Positions 1-9,835 of a stretch of 64,000 nt of DNA are shown here, in pieces (position 1 is the stretch's first letter; each line of letters opens with the position of its first letter). The translations under genes and the position numbers were made by a program. Location of the stretch: assembly GCA_037783545.1 (NCBI GenBank), contig JBBELK010000451.1, positions 1-64,000 on the forward strand, given 5' to 3'. Under the pieces are notes generated by a model, which made no database searches, was not told where the DNA came from, and saw only the letters and a list, made by a program, of their open reading frames with translations. This DNA comes from Henricia sp. BOLD:AAB3569 (lineage: Eukaryota > Echinodermata > Asteroidea > Spinulosida > Echinasteridae).

Positions 1-49
1 CCCCCCCCCCCCCCCCCCCCCCCCCCCCCACCCCCTCCCCCCCTCGGCG
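1..49. repeat. C-rich low-complexity tract
   Basis: Almost pure C with a few A and T, running into the window edge. The opposite strand is a G-run able to form a quadruplex. No gene signal. Confidence 0.95.
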
Positions 50-114
50 TTAATTTTTCGGCGTTAAATATTCGGCGTTAATTTTTCGGTGTTAATTATT
101 CGGTGTTAAAATGA
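45..114 (+). repeat. 14-bp tandem repeat, five units
   Basis: Five successive 14-bp units of the form CGGCGTTAATTTTT, with slight drift (CGGTGTTAATTATT in the fourth). It directly follows the C-tract. A simple minisatellite with no coding potential. Confidence 0.9.
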
Positions 115-255
115 TATGTTTCTAATAAAGTGACGTTGGACTTGGTAAGTTAGTGGAGTGCAAATTAAGTTGAGTAGAAATGGTGCGCATAATTCATTGC
201 CAATTCTTGCTTGCCACACCCAACAAAACCATGCAAACTTCTCGGCGTAGTAAAC

Positions 256-565
256 AGTGCGCAAGCCGCGGTCGGGCCGTCAGCGGCCCGCTAGCGGCAC
301 CGCTAGCGGGCCGCTGGTGGCAGCCACCCGCGGACCGCGGACCGCTAGTGCTCCGTTGGCGATTGAGGAGCGGCAGTGGCACTGGTGGTTTGCCACTGGA
401 TACCGCTAGTGGTTCGCTAGTGGTTCGGGAGCTGTAAAACGCTGTTCGCGTGCCACTTGCAAGCCACCGGCGAACCGCCGGTGGTTTTTGGTCGGTGTGC
501 CGATGCCGACCGGCCGCTTCCCAGCCGACGGCAGCCGACGGCGGTCCGCCGGTGGCTTGCGCACT
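256..565. mobile_element. GC-rich MITE-like element
   Basis: The ends are inverted copies of AGTGCGCAAGCC. The interior is far more G+C-rich than its surroundings and full of short self-complementary CCGCTAGC and GCCGGTGG-type motifs, so it would fold on itself. A (TA)n run follows the right end, so a TA target site is possible. The reading frames across it are consequences of its base composition. Confidence 0.6.
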
Positions 566-589
566 ATATATATATATATATATATATAA
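565..589. repeat. (TA)n microsatellite
   Basis: About twelve TA dinucleotides in a row, immediately after the GC-rich element. Confidence 0.95.
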
Positions 590-639
590 TGTGATACACC
601 GACTAAAAGATTAAAAGAAATAAACTTAGATTAGCCTTT

Positions 640-925
640 TACGTGTAACCTTTGTAGTATGGCTGGCACCTAGTACCTCGAATTCTTCACTTTAAAACGG
701 ATATGCAGTTCAGAAAGTCCACATACTATTCTTGCTACATGTACGTGATGCACGCCCTTGCCTATTAACCAGCATTTTGATTTCTTTGTGCCATTCTCTC
801 CTACCATGAACACGGTATATTGAACACGTGGCAACAATTTAGTCTGGTTATCTAGATACTATTGTGTGCATGTGAAGGGAAGAGAGTCAGACGCTGTTCA
901 TGGGAAACACACACAAGGCTAATTT
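640..925 (+). mobile_element. Family C dispersed repeat, copy 1
   Basis: Recognised by comparison with copies near 15.1, 18.1, 22.4, 40.5 and 50.2 kb. Shared landmarks are GTTCAGAAAGTCCACATACT, a GTGATGCACGCC block, TGCCATTCTCTCCTAC, and AGACGCTGTTCATG near the end. Better copies carry GTGGTGCACGC on one side and GCGTGCACCAC on the other, so it is an inverted-repeat, non-autonomous element. This copy is diverged. Confidence 0.6.
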
Positions 926-1307
926 CTGTATGAATTCAAATCTAAAATTTCGTCGTAACGAGTTATTTGCGAAGTGTATGCCATTGTATTTGTAAATTCA
1001 ATCGCTAACTTGGGATAGATTTTAGAGCTTAGTAAATAATTCAAGTTTACCTAGACTTCTTTATGTGGAAATGTAAACAAAATCGTATAAGGTATCTGAT
1101 GTTGAATAAAAGTGATCAATGTTGTGTAAACTAAGATCAACGTGACGCAGTTCTTTCAACGTGGTATGCGCGCGTACTATGGCAACCTCGTCCCCAGGGT
1201 GGTCGAGCACCTCGTAGCAGTAGACCATGGGGCCGAGGTCGGTACTATGGCAACTGGAAAGATGTCCGTTGCCACGAGTTGCTCATGTTTTACTTTCTGG
1301 CAACTAT
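926..1307. other. No recognised feature
   Basis: A+T-rich sequence without a credible exon, RNA gene or matching repeat. Around 1,190-1,250 there is a duplicated ggtcgag / ggccgaggtcg motif of unknown meaning. Confidence 0.5.
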
Positions 1308-1452
1308 AGATAGTTGAATAGCCGCCATCTTGTGAGGCACCTTTTGTTACTTAAACTGTTGAACAATGTAAGCACAATATGTACAACCATGCATGTCCTC
1401 AAGAAACAAAGAAACTGCCCCACAAGATGGCGGCTATTCGATACGGTCTATA
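1308..1452. mobile_element. MITE-D copy 1 (palindromic, about 145 bp)
   Basis: Terminal inverted repeats GAATAGCCGCCATCTTGT and ACAAGATGGCGGCTATTC surround a core with TTGTTACTTAAAC and CATGCATGTCCTCAAG. The same element recurs at 19.34, 25.44 and 51.14 kb. Both arms carry the AAGATGGCGGC sequence, which matches the consensus site of the zinc-finger factor YY1. The outermost bases read as CGATACGGTCTAT in better copies. Transposase superfamily unknown. Confidence 0.8.
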
Positions 1453-1956
1453 GTTGTATCCAGTTGCGGTCAGTTTCGTCGATGTATACGCGTATCTATA
1501 CTTTAACGAGTGCGTCTGGTCGCGTGGGCGCACACCGACAGGACTCAATTTCATAAAGCCTTTAAGCATAAAAATGTGCTTAATGCACAATTTATTGGCA
1601 TTACAAAATGGGTTAGCAGTCAAAATTGTATGTGATGTGTACTAAGTTAATTATTCGCTACCTTTTATAAATACATAAGTTTAAGTTGACATATCATTTT
1701 GACTGCTATAACCCATTTTATTTTCAAACCAAATAAATTTTGCATTAGGCCTAATCATTTTTTCCCTGATAAGCAACCTTTAAATTGGCCCCGGTTGAGT
1801 TGCTTTCTGTTGCAATACAAGGTCGATGTACGCTCGGCTTTTTTGAGTTGCCGTGTCGATGTGCGAGCTCTGGAAATGTAGACCCGGCTGATGCTCCCGG
1901 TTGCCGCCCGAGAGTTTTGTTTGTTATGTTGTTTCAACTTGTTCAATTTTTTTTGG
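1453..1956. other. Intergenic, with a remnant of MITE-J
   Basis: No gene is recognised. Bases 1,600-1,740 contain two inverted blocks, AAAATGGGTTAGCAGTCAAAA and its partner near 1,695-1,725. They resemble the interior of the element at 52.8-53.05 kb, so this is probably a decayed copy. Confidence 0.4.
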
Positions 1957-2222
1957 TTGTAATCCATCGATATATATACACCGTCCGCAATTGTACCCCA
2001 CCAAATACAGTGCGTTGCCTAGACTGGTCATACTGTCCCCACTAGTCTACATTATGGTCTACGTGTGTTAAGTGGAATGCAAGCGATCGCATGGACCGGG
2101 GAGCAGTCTAGGCCAGGCATTGTTCGTGAGGTACAATTGCGGCCAGCGGCGTGGCTTCAATTCTCGTATAGCCAACTGCTATTGCATACTTCATCCAGTG
2201 TATATATATATCGATGGTTAAA
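1957..2222. mobile_element. Imperfect palindrome, probable old foldback or MITE
   Basis: The left end ATCCATCGATATATATACAC pairs with GTGTATATATATATCGATGG at the right end. The interior blocks GCAATTGTACC and GCCTAGACTG pair with GGTACAATTGC and CAGTCTAGGC. The arms are interrupted by unpaired stretches, so the copy is old. Confidence 0.55.
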
Positions 2223-2954
2223 TCACGGCTATTCACGTCAAGTTGTCGACGTTGACCACGTTGACTTGGCGATTGAAAAAAAATTTGAATCGATTCCATT
2301 TCGACTCGGATTCGATTCCGCTTTAACCTGGCAAAAGTTTGTACTATTAATTATTAAAGGCAGTCTACATGTTTGGTAATTATACCCTCCAGAAAATTTC
2401 TGAATTGTTATCTATACGAAAAGCTTACTTGTTACATGTCTCAAGATGGTAATGGTAGTAATCATCCTGTGAACTTATGTCATTTGAAATGCCCCCATTC
2501 GTGATAAAAATGACAAAACTATTTGTATCGCCTGTAGGCGATCTTTCATTTATGCAAAAAAAAACATGCTTGGATTGTTCAGGTTTTCTGGAGTAGTAAT
2601 ACGTGGCTGAAATTTCTACAAGGTAGTTTTCTTGACATATGCTTTCAATTACCAGTGATTTTGTAAACACTTTACCAATCATGTATACTATACCTTTAAA
2701 AATTAAAACGCTCAAAGCCCCATGATTAATTGTCAATTGTTCCGCCGCTGTTGAAAAATAGGACGACGTAAAGAAAGAAAAACCATTTATACAATATCAA
2801 GAAAGTTGTCATAAAATAATTTAAGGCATTTATTCGACACAAATGATTCACAAAACATGCAACTGTATATAATTGACGCGTGTGTAATTTCAAACCACGG
2901 CCGATAATTTCGGATACTGTCTAATAGTCGTGTGCGGAGTTTTTACTGGGCATG
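2223..2954. other. Non-coding, with decayed TTAA-type repeat
   Basis: Bases about 2,440-2,705 look like an eroded relative of family A: the phrase GTGGCTGAAATTTCTACAAG and an end reading ACCAATCATGTATACTATAC followed by CTTTAAA. The remainder is A+T-rich with no recognised feature. Confidence 0.4.
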
Positions 2955-3400
2955 CGCATACGGTAGATGGTTGACATCCAAGATTGTCCAATCAACACCG
3001 CCCATGTTGCTACGCCTCACAAGCCGTCGCAAAAATGGCGACGCACAATGCACGAAGCAATAGGACTGGCATGGAAAGCACAGATTCATTGGAAGCACAC
3101 CCACATCGCTTCCACGATGACTCGGCATTATTTGACTCCCAAAATGGCGTATTTGCACAATGTTCGAAAGGGGTCAATACACTAGTCACAATAAGTTAGG
3201 GATATTAGTATGTTGTCAATTTTGGACCTTTTTTTCTTCAAATGACTGTTTTCACCTATTCCTGTGACAAGGTGTGTCTGTAATGCAGATACAATTGTCT
3301 AATCATTTACAAAATCATTCAAGCAGAATGCATTCTCGGTAAAATATCTGCGTACACCCCACAGTATAGTACGGCATATCCCTATACTTATTGTGAGTAG
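2955..3400. repeat. Two dispersed repeat segments
   Basis: Bases 3,190-3,400 recur in the opposite orientation at about 47,890-48,130: both have the CTGTGACAAGGTGTGTCTG block, the CATTCAAGCAGAATGCA block and a terminal AATATCCCTAACTTATT-type sequence. Bases 3,120-3,180 resemble 27,455-27,500 and 27,610-27,640 (GGGAGTCAAATAATGCC and AAAGGGGGTCAATA motifs). Neither is coding. Confidence 0.5.
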
Positions 3401-3419
3401 TTTATATCCCGGTGCTTCC

Positions 3420-3830
3420 ACATTCAAAAAGACAATTTCCTTGAAACGAGGCTGTAATTTCCTTAGATTTCCTTAAATTTCACCCGGTCCACATATTTCA
3501 TATATACGGATGTTTGTATTACTTTGTGTGCACAATGCGCAGGTGCGAAAAATAAGGTCTGGAAAACGAGTCTAGGTTGAGCTGCTACTAGTCTCTTTTC
3601 AAGCATTATACGTGTTTTAATTATATTTCATTGCTGCAAAACGTACGAACTTCTTCAAATTTTGAATTTCTCAGGATTTCCTCATTTAAAAAATATTTCC
3701 TTAGGATTTCCTAATTTTTAAGAGATTTCCTTAGAATTTCCTACAAATTTGTATTTCCTTAAAAAATTCCTAAATATTTCAAAATTTTCTTATTTTAAGG
3801 AAATTTCCTTGAAAGTGGAAACTATTAATT
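3420..3830. repeat. TTTCCTTA-rich irregular repeat
   Basis: TTTCCTTA or ATTTCCT occurs about a dozen times at irregular spacing, with inverted TAAGGAAA at the end. A non-repeated piece (3,480-3,650) sits in the middle. The cause is not recognised; it may be slippage-derived or a pyrimidine-rich transposon interior. Confidence 0.5.
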
Positions 3831-3977
3831 ATCACCCAAAGAAGTTACGCGTAAGGAATTTCTAAAAGATGTTACCAACGTTACATACAACGGTAAAATA
3901 TGTCTACACTAACGGTGAAATTATTCTTAAGACTAAGTTTTTATAATACAGATTGATATTTTTTCCCGACAGACTAT

Positions 3978-3983
3978 TTTATT
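3978..3983 (-). promoter_or_regulatory. Candidate poly(A) signal of the serine protease gene
   Basis: AATAAA on the minus strand, about 375 bases downstream of the protease stop codon at 4,359-4,361. No closer canonical hexamer was noted on this strand. The intervening 3,984-4,358 would be the 3' UTR. Confidence 0.35.
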
Positions 3984-4358
3984 TTTTTACTAATTTACTT
4001 TGTATATATATCAATGTAAATAATGTCTTGAAAAGGATTCAATAAAGTTGTCCTTGGAAAAGTATTTAAAAAGAAGTTATTCATCATTTTGGTATTTTAC
4101 GACTTAGTCAATTTGAGCAGTCTGAACAAAACTGATGACGATATTTTTTTAAATGGAGGATTTACCGAAAAATGTACGTGCGAAATGGTATTTGACAATC
4201 AGGTATCGGGTATTGTAAATAGTGTAAATATAATATACAAAACCACCGCCCAAGTTGGTTCTGTGGATTTCAGTGTATAATTTTACTCCAAATTCGCTAC
4301 AGTCGCGTACAATTTTGCAAAGATGCCAGTCTTTTCTCGTGTATTAAACCAATAGACA

Positions 4359-4708
4359 TCAACATTGGCGAAGTCGTAGTCTCTGGTACAGCCACGGCAG
4401 ATACTTCTCGACTTTTGTGTAAACCGTTGGTATGGGCTTGCCTGGAGAACCGTTGCAGAAATAGTTGTGACCCCAGGAGACCACACCCCATACTACCCAT
4501 TGGCTGGACTTGTCCCTGCACATGAGCGGCCCACCGCTGTCCCCCTTGCACGCGTCCGTGCGTTCCTCGCCCGTCATGTGGCCGGCGCACACCATCTTGT
4601 CAGTGTAGAGGTGACCGTACGCGTCAAGGCAAGACTTTGGGGAGAGGATCGGGAGGCGGGCCTCGTGAAGAACGGCAGGGTGCTCGGAGTTGAAGTACGT
4701 CAACGGAT
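4359..4708 (-). CDS. Secreted trypsin-like serine protease, last coding exon (catalytic Ser)
   Basis: C-terminal exon of an S1-family (chymotrypsin-fold) endopeptidase. It begins after an acceptor reading TCTTCCACAG, supplies the last two bases of a codon (phase 1), and runs to a TGA stop: 350 bases. The peptide contains the substrate-pocket and nucleophile motif DACKGDSGGP. Ser195 is the nucleophile, and Asp189 six residues before it predicts cleavage after Arg or Lys. Next come VSWG (residues 214-216) lining the pocket and the YTKVEKYLPWL helix typical of the family end. Cysteines sit where the 168-182, 191-220 and 136-201 disulphides are expected. The C-terminus has an unusual extra RLRLRQC. 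The closest family I can recall is neurotrypsin (PRSS12), but no kringle or SRCR exons are seen, so a specific ortholog is not assigned. Confidence 0.9.
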
Positions 4709-5344
4709 CTGTGGAAGATTCGGCAATTATTTGCAAGTGATACAAGCATCATCGCGTCGTACGGTACAAGGGACATCGCAACGGTACAAGGGACATCGCA
4801 AATGCAAACGATTATTTGCAGTGTCGCACATTTCTTTGCAAATATATTTGCAAGCAATTGCGTCCCTCGAAATGGCTTTCTTTTATATTTTACCAGTCAA
4901 ACTCGGACTACAATTGTCGGCGTAAGTTCATGGAAATGCATGCATTGGAGCTTGATAGTATTTATAATACGTGCGTAAATAATGTTGCATGTAAGGATCA
5001 GGAGTGCAAGAAAGTCTTGTTTGAGGAGGGCAACACTTCAAAATGGCTACAACAAAGAGAAGGAAGGAAAAGATGCTGTTTAAAATACGGTAAGAATTTA
5101 GTACTCGGACGTCACTAATTTTGCCTTAAAATGATTTATTATACATCAATAAGTGCAAATTTAATGAAGAAACCAAAATTTGGAGGGGAAAAAAATATGA
5201 AGAATTTACTATAGGAAAAACTGGGAATATTTCTGAGTTGTCCCATAGTCTTAGTGAATGACCGGCTTGTAAATGCTTTCCGAAAGCGGTCGTATGTTCC
5301 AATTCAGTTTTTGGACTTTCGCAGAATGAAAAAGGACTCGAGAA

Positions 5345-5551
5345 TAAGGGATTTTCGCATTCCGCGGCCATCTTGAAAAAAAGATTCAGTAGAGGGAACG
5401 AAAATTGCTGGCAGCCAAAGAAAAGCGCTAATGGCAGATACCTCACTGACTGACGTCATTTACAATGGCGCTAATCATTGGCTGCCAGCGATTTTGTTCC
5501 TCTCGACTGGATATTTTTTTCAAGATGGCCGCGGAATGCGAAAATCCCTTA
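5345..5551. mobile_element. MITE-E, 207-bp inverted-repeat element
   Basis: Starts TAAGGGATTTTCGCATTCCG and ends with its exact complement CGGAATGCGAAAATCCCTTA. The arms continue inward through CGGCCATCTTGAAAAAAA, and pair again at TGGCAGCCA / TGGCTGCCA, so nearly the whole element can fold into a hairpin. The arms include a CAAGATGGCCGC motif resembling the YY1 core. Terminal TTA could be a TA or TTA target duplication. Confidence 0.8.
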
Positions 5552-6161
5552 TTGTTTCACTGACTGTGCAACATGTGGCACCTTGCAGTTTTGGCAGTGA
5601 GCGGGACGCCGTTTAAAACTTTGGTTCCCCTCGTCAAAATGCATTTGGCAGTGATTTGAAATTATTATTGACGCATTGAGATCACTTTGAAGTCTCCGGT
5701 ACGAGCGTGAGGATATATAACCACTCCGGGAAATTCGGACTTTGTTGGTCATCCGGATATTGACACACAAGGCATGCAAGAGACGCAAGCTCCGCCAACC
5801 GAAGTCGGAAAAGTATAGACAAATACCCAGACTGAAGAAGATTCTAGTGATTTTAATCAAGGTAGGCTGATTCGAATTTGCATTTTGAGCGTTTATTTAT
5901 TTGCTGGTAAGAATTGAGAAGTTGACCATTAATATTTGAAAACAAATCTTTAAAAATTCAATTATGTTTTGTGGGAAAGAATTTAGATCATGGATTCAGA
6001 CTTTGTGTACAAAACATATGAAGCAGGCTGAACAATTCCCAAGTGTTTCCTCACAAAATCATACATTTTTCTCACTCTAAATTTGGGTTTTTCCATCAAA
6101 TCTGCCCTTACCGATGCTTGATGGGTCATTTAAAAAAAATAATATGATCAACTGCTTATAG

Positions 6162-6364
6162 ACCTGTTGGGGGTTTTCCGCACACAATGGAATTAGCATA
6201 AATTGGTACAGCGGACCTTTGACATGTATAGACCGGTTCCTAATCCTATAGCTTATTGCGGAATGCCACCTCTAGCGGGAACCAATCTATACATGTCAAA
6301 TGTCCGCTGTACCAATTTTTGATAATATGATAGTTCCAGTGTGTGCAGAAAACCCCGAACAGGT
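6162..6364. mobile_element. 203-bp inverted-repeat MITE
   Basis: Ends ACCTGTTGGGGGTTTTC and GAAAACCCCGAACAGGT are inverted. Inner blocks AATTGGTACAGCGGAC and GTCCGCTGTACCAATT, then ACATGTATAGA and TCTATACATGT, also pair. Only one copy was noticed in the window. Confidence 0.75.
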
Positions 6365-6892
6365 ATCCATTGTCAGTGCGTTTTGGGTGTAGCATCTTGG
6401 GAAAAAAGTTGTTTTCTTGAATTGATATTTTTCTAGAAACAAAAGTTATTCGCTTTCAAATGAGACATCAACGACCGTTTACCATCGCTTGTTTTCTTGA
6501 TGAATCTGATGAAAAAGGACAATTAAAAAAAAACCAAAAAACGTGATAATTTGTCAATACACCTCCCAAAAGTTACGGCTAACTTTTATAGCACTTTTTT
6601 CCCAAAATGGCCGCCGACGCTATCTTGAAAAAAAAAACATAAGCTTCAACAAACTTCTGTTCTGATAATGAATTAATTTCAAGAAAATATAGCATTACTT
6701 TTAAATTTTTTAAATTTTATTTTATGTATTTTGTTAAGAGTAACCTATACGTTATCGATTGATGCCAGTCGAAAGAATCGTGACATTTACAGCTAAATAG
6801 GGAAAAAGTAAAAAGAAAAGAAAAGAAAATAACATCAATAACTAAAAAATAAATAAACAAATAAATATATAAATAAATAAATATTTCCGAAC

Positions 6893-7179
6893 CTGTAAAT
6901 CCCCATCCGACAACCAGGCATTTATCCCCAGTCTTAAACAAGTCGGTGTCCCCAGCGCGCTGCCTCGGCGGCAAGCAGGCCGGCTGCACGCCCGCACCCA
7001 TCTTGACCGTCTTCCTCTGCGTTTTCAGCCGTATGAGGGCGATATCATCCTTGTAGTCTCCTTTCGGGATGTAGTCCTCGTGAACATACACGCAGTCAAT
7101 GCGAAATCGCTGCTCCGTGCCTTCCTTCGTGGAGCGATCCCTGTCTCCTAAGATCACGACCACGTCGTTCGGCTCGTGT
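6893..7179 (-). CDS. Secreted trypsin-like serine protease, penultimate exon (catalytic Asp)
   Basis: Internal exon of 287 bases between an acceptor TCTTTGTCGCAG and a donor ACAG/GTTCGG, the latter weaker than usual after GT. The upstream split codon completes as AGA (Arg), and the downstream one as GAT (Asp), so both junctions keep the frame. The peptide reads HEPNDVVVILGDRDRS at its start. It carries KDDIALIRLK, whose Asp is Asp102 of the catalytic triad, then VQPACLPP, whose Cys (122) usually bonds to the propeptide Cys, and CLVVGWG with Cys136. These are standard landmarks of the family in their normal order. Confidence 0.88.
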
Positions 7180-7659
7180 CTGCGACAAAGACAATAAGTG
7201 CGTTCGATTAGCTTACAAGTGTAACATTAACCTACACCATACGTTCGATTTGCCATAACGTTCGATTTGCCATCACGTTATACTCGTGTCTGCCCCGGTG
7301 CCCGCCACTACTAGTTTACGCGTGCTTGTGAGCGGTTCTCTGCATGTTATGACGTCATCTGGTAACTATTAAATTGCAAGTACGAAAACATGCGCGGACA
7401 TTATAGAAAAACACTGGAGCACAGATTTATGACAAAGCTAGAGGGCGTACTTTACCAACGCCCCGTTCTACAGGACTCTGGGTACGAGTCAAATAATGAT
7501 TCCACAATCGCTTCCATTAAAATTGAATAGTGCCCTCAATGTTACTTTGTTGGAAATACGCGAAAGCTATAAATGGTATATAAAAAAAGTATCGTTTTTA
7601 AAGCTTTTCTAAAACATTGCTTCATTTATGTATTCTTGGGTTTCACTTGGCTTGACAAC

Positions 7660-7890
7660 GGTTGCTATCCGCCATTACTGTGTCCATACTATGGCACGCC
7701 AAAGCGAAAAATAATTAAACGCTTATAATTTAATGTTGACGCATTATTTTCGCAAATGTTGCGCAAGAAAAAAAAAGGTTGGCATGACTTTTAAATGTTG
7801 ATAGACTGTTTGAAATCGGCATACCGTGCTTTTGTTGGCAAGTTTTTTAAAATGTTGAGACTTGTTTTGCCAGGGTTGATGGCAAACGTT
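7660..7890 (+). mobile_element. Truncated TATCCGCC-type element, copy 1
   Basis: Begins TATCCGCCATTACTGTGTCC, continues through ACTATGGCACGCCAAAGCG, and ends after GGGTTGATGGCAAACG without the opposite inverted terminus. The complete form is at 10,513-10,791. The flank GGGTTTCACTTGGCTTGACA also recurs beside the other copies, so the mobile unit may be longer. Confidence 0.65.
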
Positions 7891-7912
7891 ATTGACGAGC
7901 CTCTGCCTTTAA

Positions 7913-8270
7913 AGGAGTGTGACCAGATCACTTTTTTTTACCCATAACTCCCCGGGACTTACCTTATGGGTCATGAGATTTTTATATCATAACATCCGTT
8001 ATATTTTTCTGATTACGAAACTGAAACTCCCGCGCTTCTAGGCCGCATATTTCCGAGGATATCGTCGAAAATCCACCGATTATTTGTAAACTAATTTTCC
8101 AGTATCAATGTTTATCCGCTGAAAGCCGACTCGATAGTTTTGTTAAATTTTTTACTGGAAATTGCGAATGTTTTCGGGTTTTTGGGACATGGGAGGTGGT
8201 ATGGGAGTTACTTGATAATATTGGTAAGTTACATCGAAAACTGTTTTCCAGAAACTCTGGTCACGCTCCT
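7913..8270. mobile_element. Family B element, complete, TTAA target duplication
   Basis: A 358-bp element flanked on both sides by TTAA (7,909-7,912 and 8,271-8,274). The left end is AGGAGTGTGACCAGATCAC; the complement of the right end is AGGAGCGTGACCAGAGTTTC. Other copies lie near 21.6, 24.4, 35.25, 37.65-38.4 and 44.1 kb, with partial ones elsewhere. TTAA duplication is the hallmark of piggyBac transposition. No transposase is encoded, so this would be a non-autonomous derivative. Confidence 0.75.
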
Positions 8271-9563
8271 TTAAGGAGAAAACGATATTGAAGCTTTTAA
8301 GCGTGCCCTTTATAAAGCCATTTATTTTATTTAAAGAGTGAACGTGTTTGTGTGTACGAACTACATACTGTTTACCAATTCAAATCGAGGTACGATACAC
8401 GGAATACCCGAAATCGATACGGAACAAACGATTTTTGGCACTCGGGCGGTAATTTGTCCTCGCGCGCGATTTCGTTACTATCGACGTCCGGATACATCCG
8501 CCGGCGAAATAGCCCCACGATGGCCAGACTAGAGCGCCCTCATGCATACATGTATTGAATTATCGCTCCCACGTCCGCAATTCACACCGCACTGGTATAC
8601 TACTTTCTGTGATGTGACAATAGAAACTTTCTTTCGACATGCGTTTGTGGTATAAACATCGCCTTGCAAATTTTGTGTTATTGGAAATTCAAATCGACTC
8701 CCTTTCGAGACTTTAGAAACTGTCTGTATCGAGCTACGTATCGCGTTTCTGTTATTGCGCGTTGCCTGTTCATTTGATTAAGTGGTTTTGAACTCTCGAA
8801 ACATATCGATAGGGTTGTTTTTTTCATCATTCTAAAAGCTGACAAGGTGTCCAATTACACGATTTGAAACTCAAACACTTAAAGGTACACACCGGCCTAC
8901 TGTTTACATGATTTAGTGATGTAGCAGCATTGACAATACTTTTTAGATAGTCGTTGTGAAAAAAGCCGGGGTGTTCCTTTAATGGTAAAACGTGCGCTGT
9001 AATAAACGTCACGATTTCATCGAGTTTTTAATTTGCATTCTGCGCAGCGCTATACGCACACTTCGACTAGGGAATAACAAGTCACATACTGCGTACAAAT
9101 GGCATTTCGGGTGCAAAGCAAGTTTGTGAAACGAGATATTTTCCCAATATTGTGTGAACCGTTGCAAACATTGTAATGTGTCCTTTTCGCCTCGGGTACC
9201 GTCGTGACGAAGTGATTACGTGTGTTACCACTGATCTCTACAAAAACACTGGATGGATCATTACCCGCTGGTCGACGTAAAGCCACCGCATGCATCGCCA
9301 TTTTGTTGGGGGCGGCATATTGCTTTCAGTGGGTAAAAAAAACCCGTGGTTTGGGAGCAGTTATATGGTTTATCGGTGGCTTTAAAAAAAAAATGTTTTC
9401 CAATCATGTAATCTGTCTAATGTATCAAAAAAGCTTTAAAAGCGATATTTTTTTAATGTACCATTCCTAATGGCAAAACAAAAATGCATCTTTGAGTCCC
9501 AATAAAACCTTGATCCAGGTAGGCCCCATTATGTTTGTGTACAAAACAAATGTCCATAATCAC

Positions 9564-9750
9564 CTGTCGAAACAATGTGCAGCCGTAAGCACGAATTCAC
9601 TATTAAGTAAAGTTCCACCGCAGTACGGCTGTTTCGCGTCTATGACTTCTAGTTGCACCAACCATGGCCAACGGCCCTCGGCCGCCTCATGACCCAGGAC
9701 AACCCGCTTGGACACGCTGTAGGCCGCGTTCCCGTGCATTCCGCACGTCT
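9564..9750 (-). CDS. Secreted trypsin-like serine protease, activation-site exon (catalytic His)
   Basis: Internal exon of 187 bases, acceptor TTATTTCCACAG, donor GACAG/GTGATT. It starts with the last two bases of a split codon. The peptide TCGMHGNAAYSVSKR is the end of the propeptide. Its Cys is placed to tether the cleaved propeptide to the catalytic domain, and the Lys-Arg is the activation cleavage site. The mature chain begins VVLGHEAAEGRWPW, where most relatives have IVGG. CGGTLLNSEFVLTAAHC follows with catalytic His57 and the 42-58 cysteine pair. The propeptide Cys and the long insert before the catalytic domain suggest a multi-domain zymogen, not a digestive trypsin. Confidence 0.9.
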
Positions 9751-9835
9751 CTGTGGAAATAAGACGAAATAATTCGAAAAAATTAAAACCTGTGTACAGG
9801 ATTTTGAATGTCAACAAATATTAAAGCCATTTGCA

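Larger units (their letters stand above)
4709..6892. other. Intron 4 of the serine protease gene
   Basis: Joins a phase-1 donor at 6,892 to the acceptor at 4,709. It contains a 20-bp tandem duplication of GGTACAAGGGACATCGCAA at 4,760-4,802 and two palindromic MITEs listed separately. The rest is A+T-rich with no recognised feature. Confidence 0.75.
7180..9563. other. Intron 3 of the serine protease gene
   Basis: Phase-2 intron. It holds a truncated copy of the TATCCGCC element and a complete family B element, annotated separately. From 8,275 to 9,560 no repeat family or exon is recognised. Bases 8,341-8,560 are locally richer in CG dinucleotides, but the open frames there show no recognisable protein. 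Confidence 0.7.

Noticed and set aside
4467..4925. 152-codon plus-strand frame
   Set aside because: It is the antisense of the protease Ser exon plus intron, so a shadow.
7909..8274. Calling families A, B and F definite piggyBac elements
   Set aside because: TTAA duplication fits, but the termini lack the usual CCC start and no transposase is present. Kept as a hypothesis.
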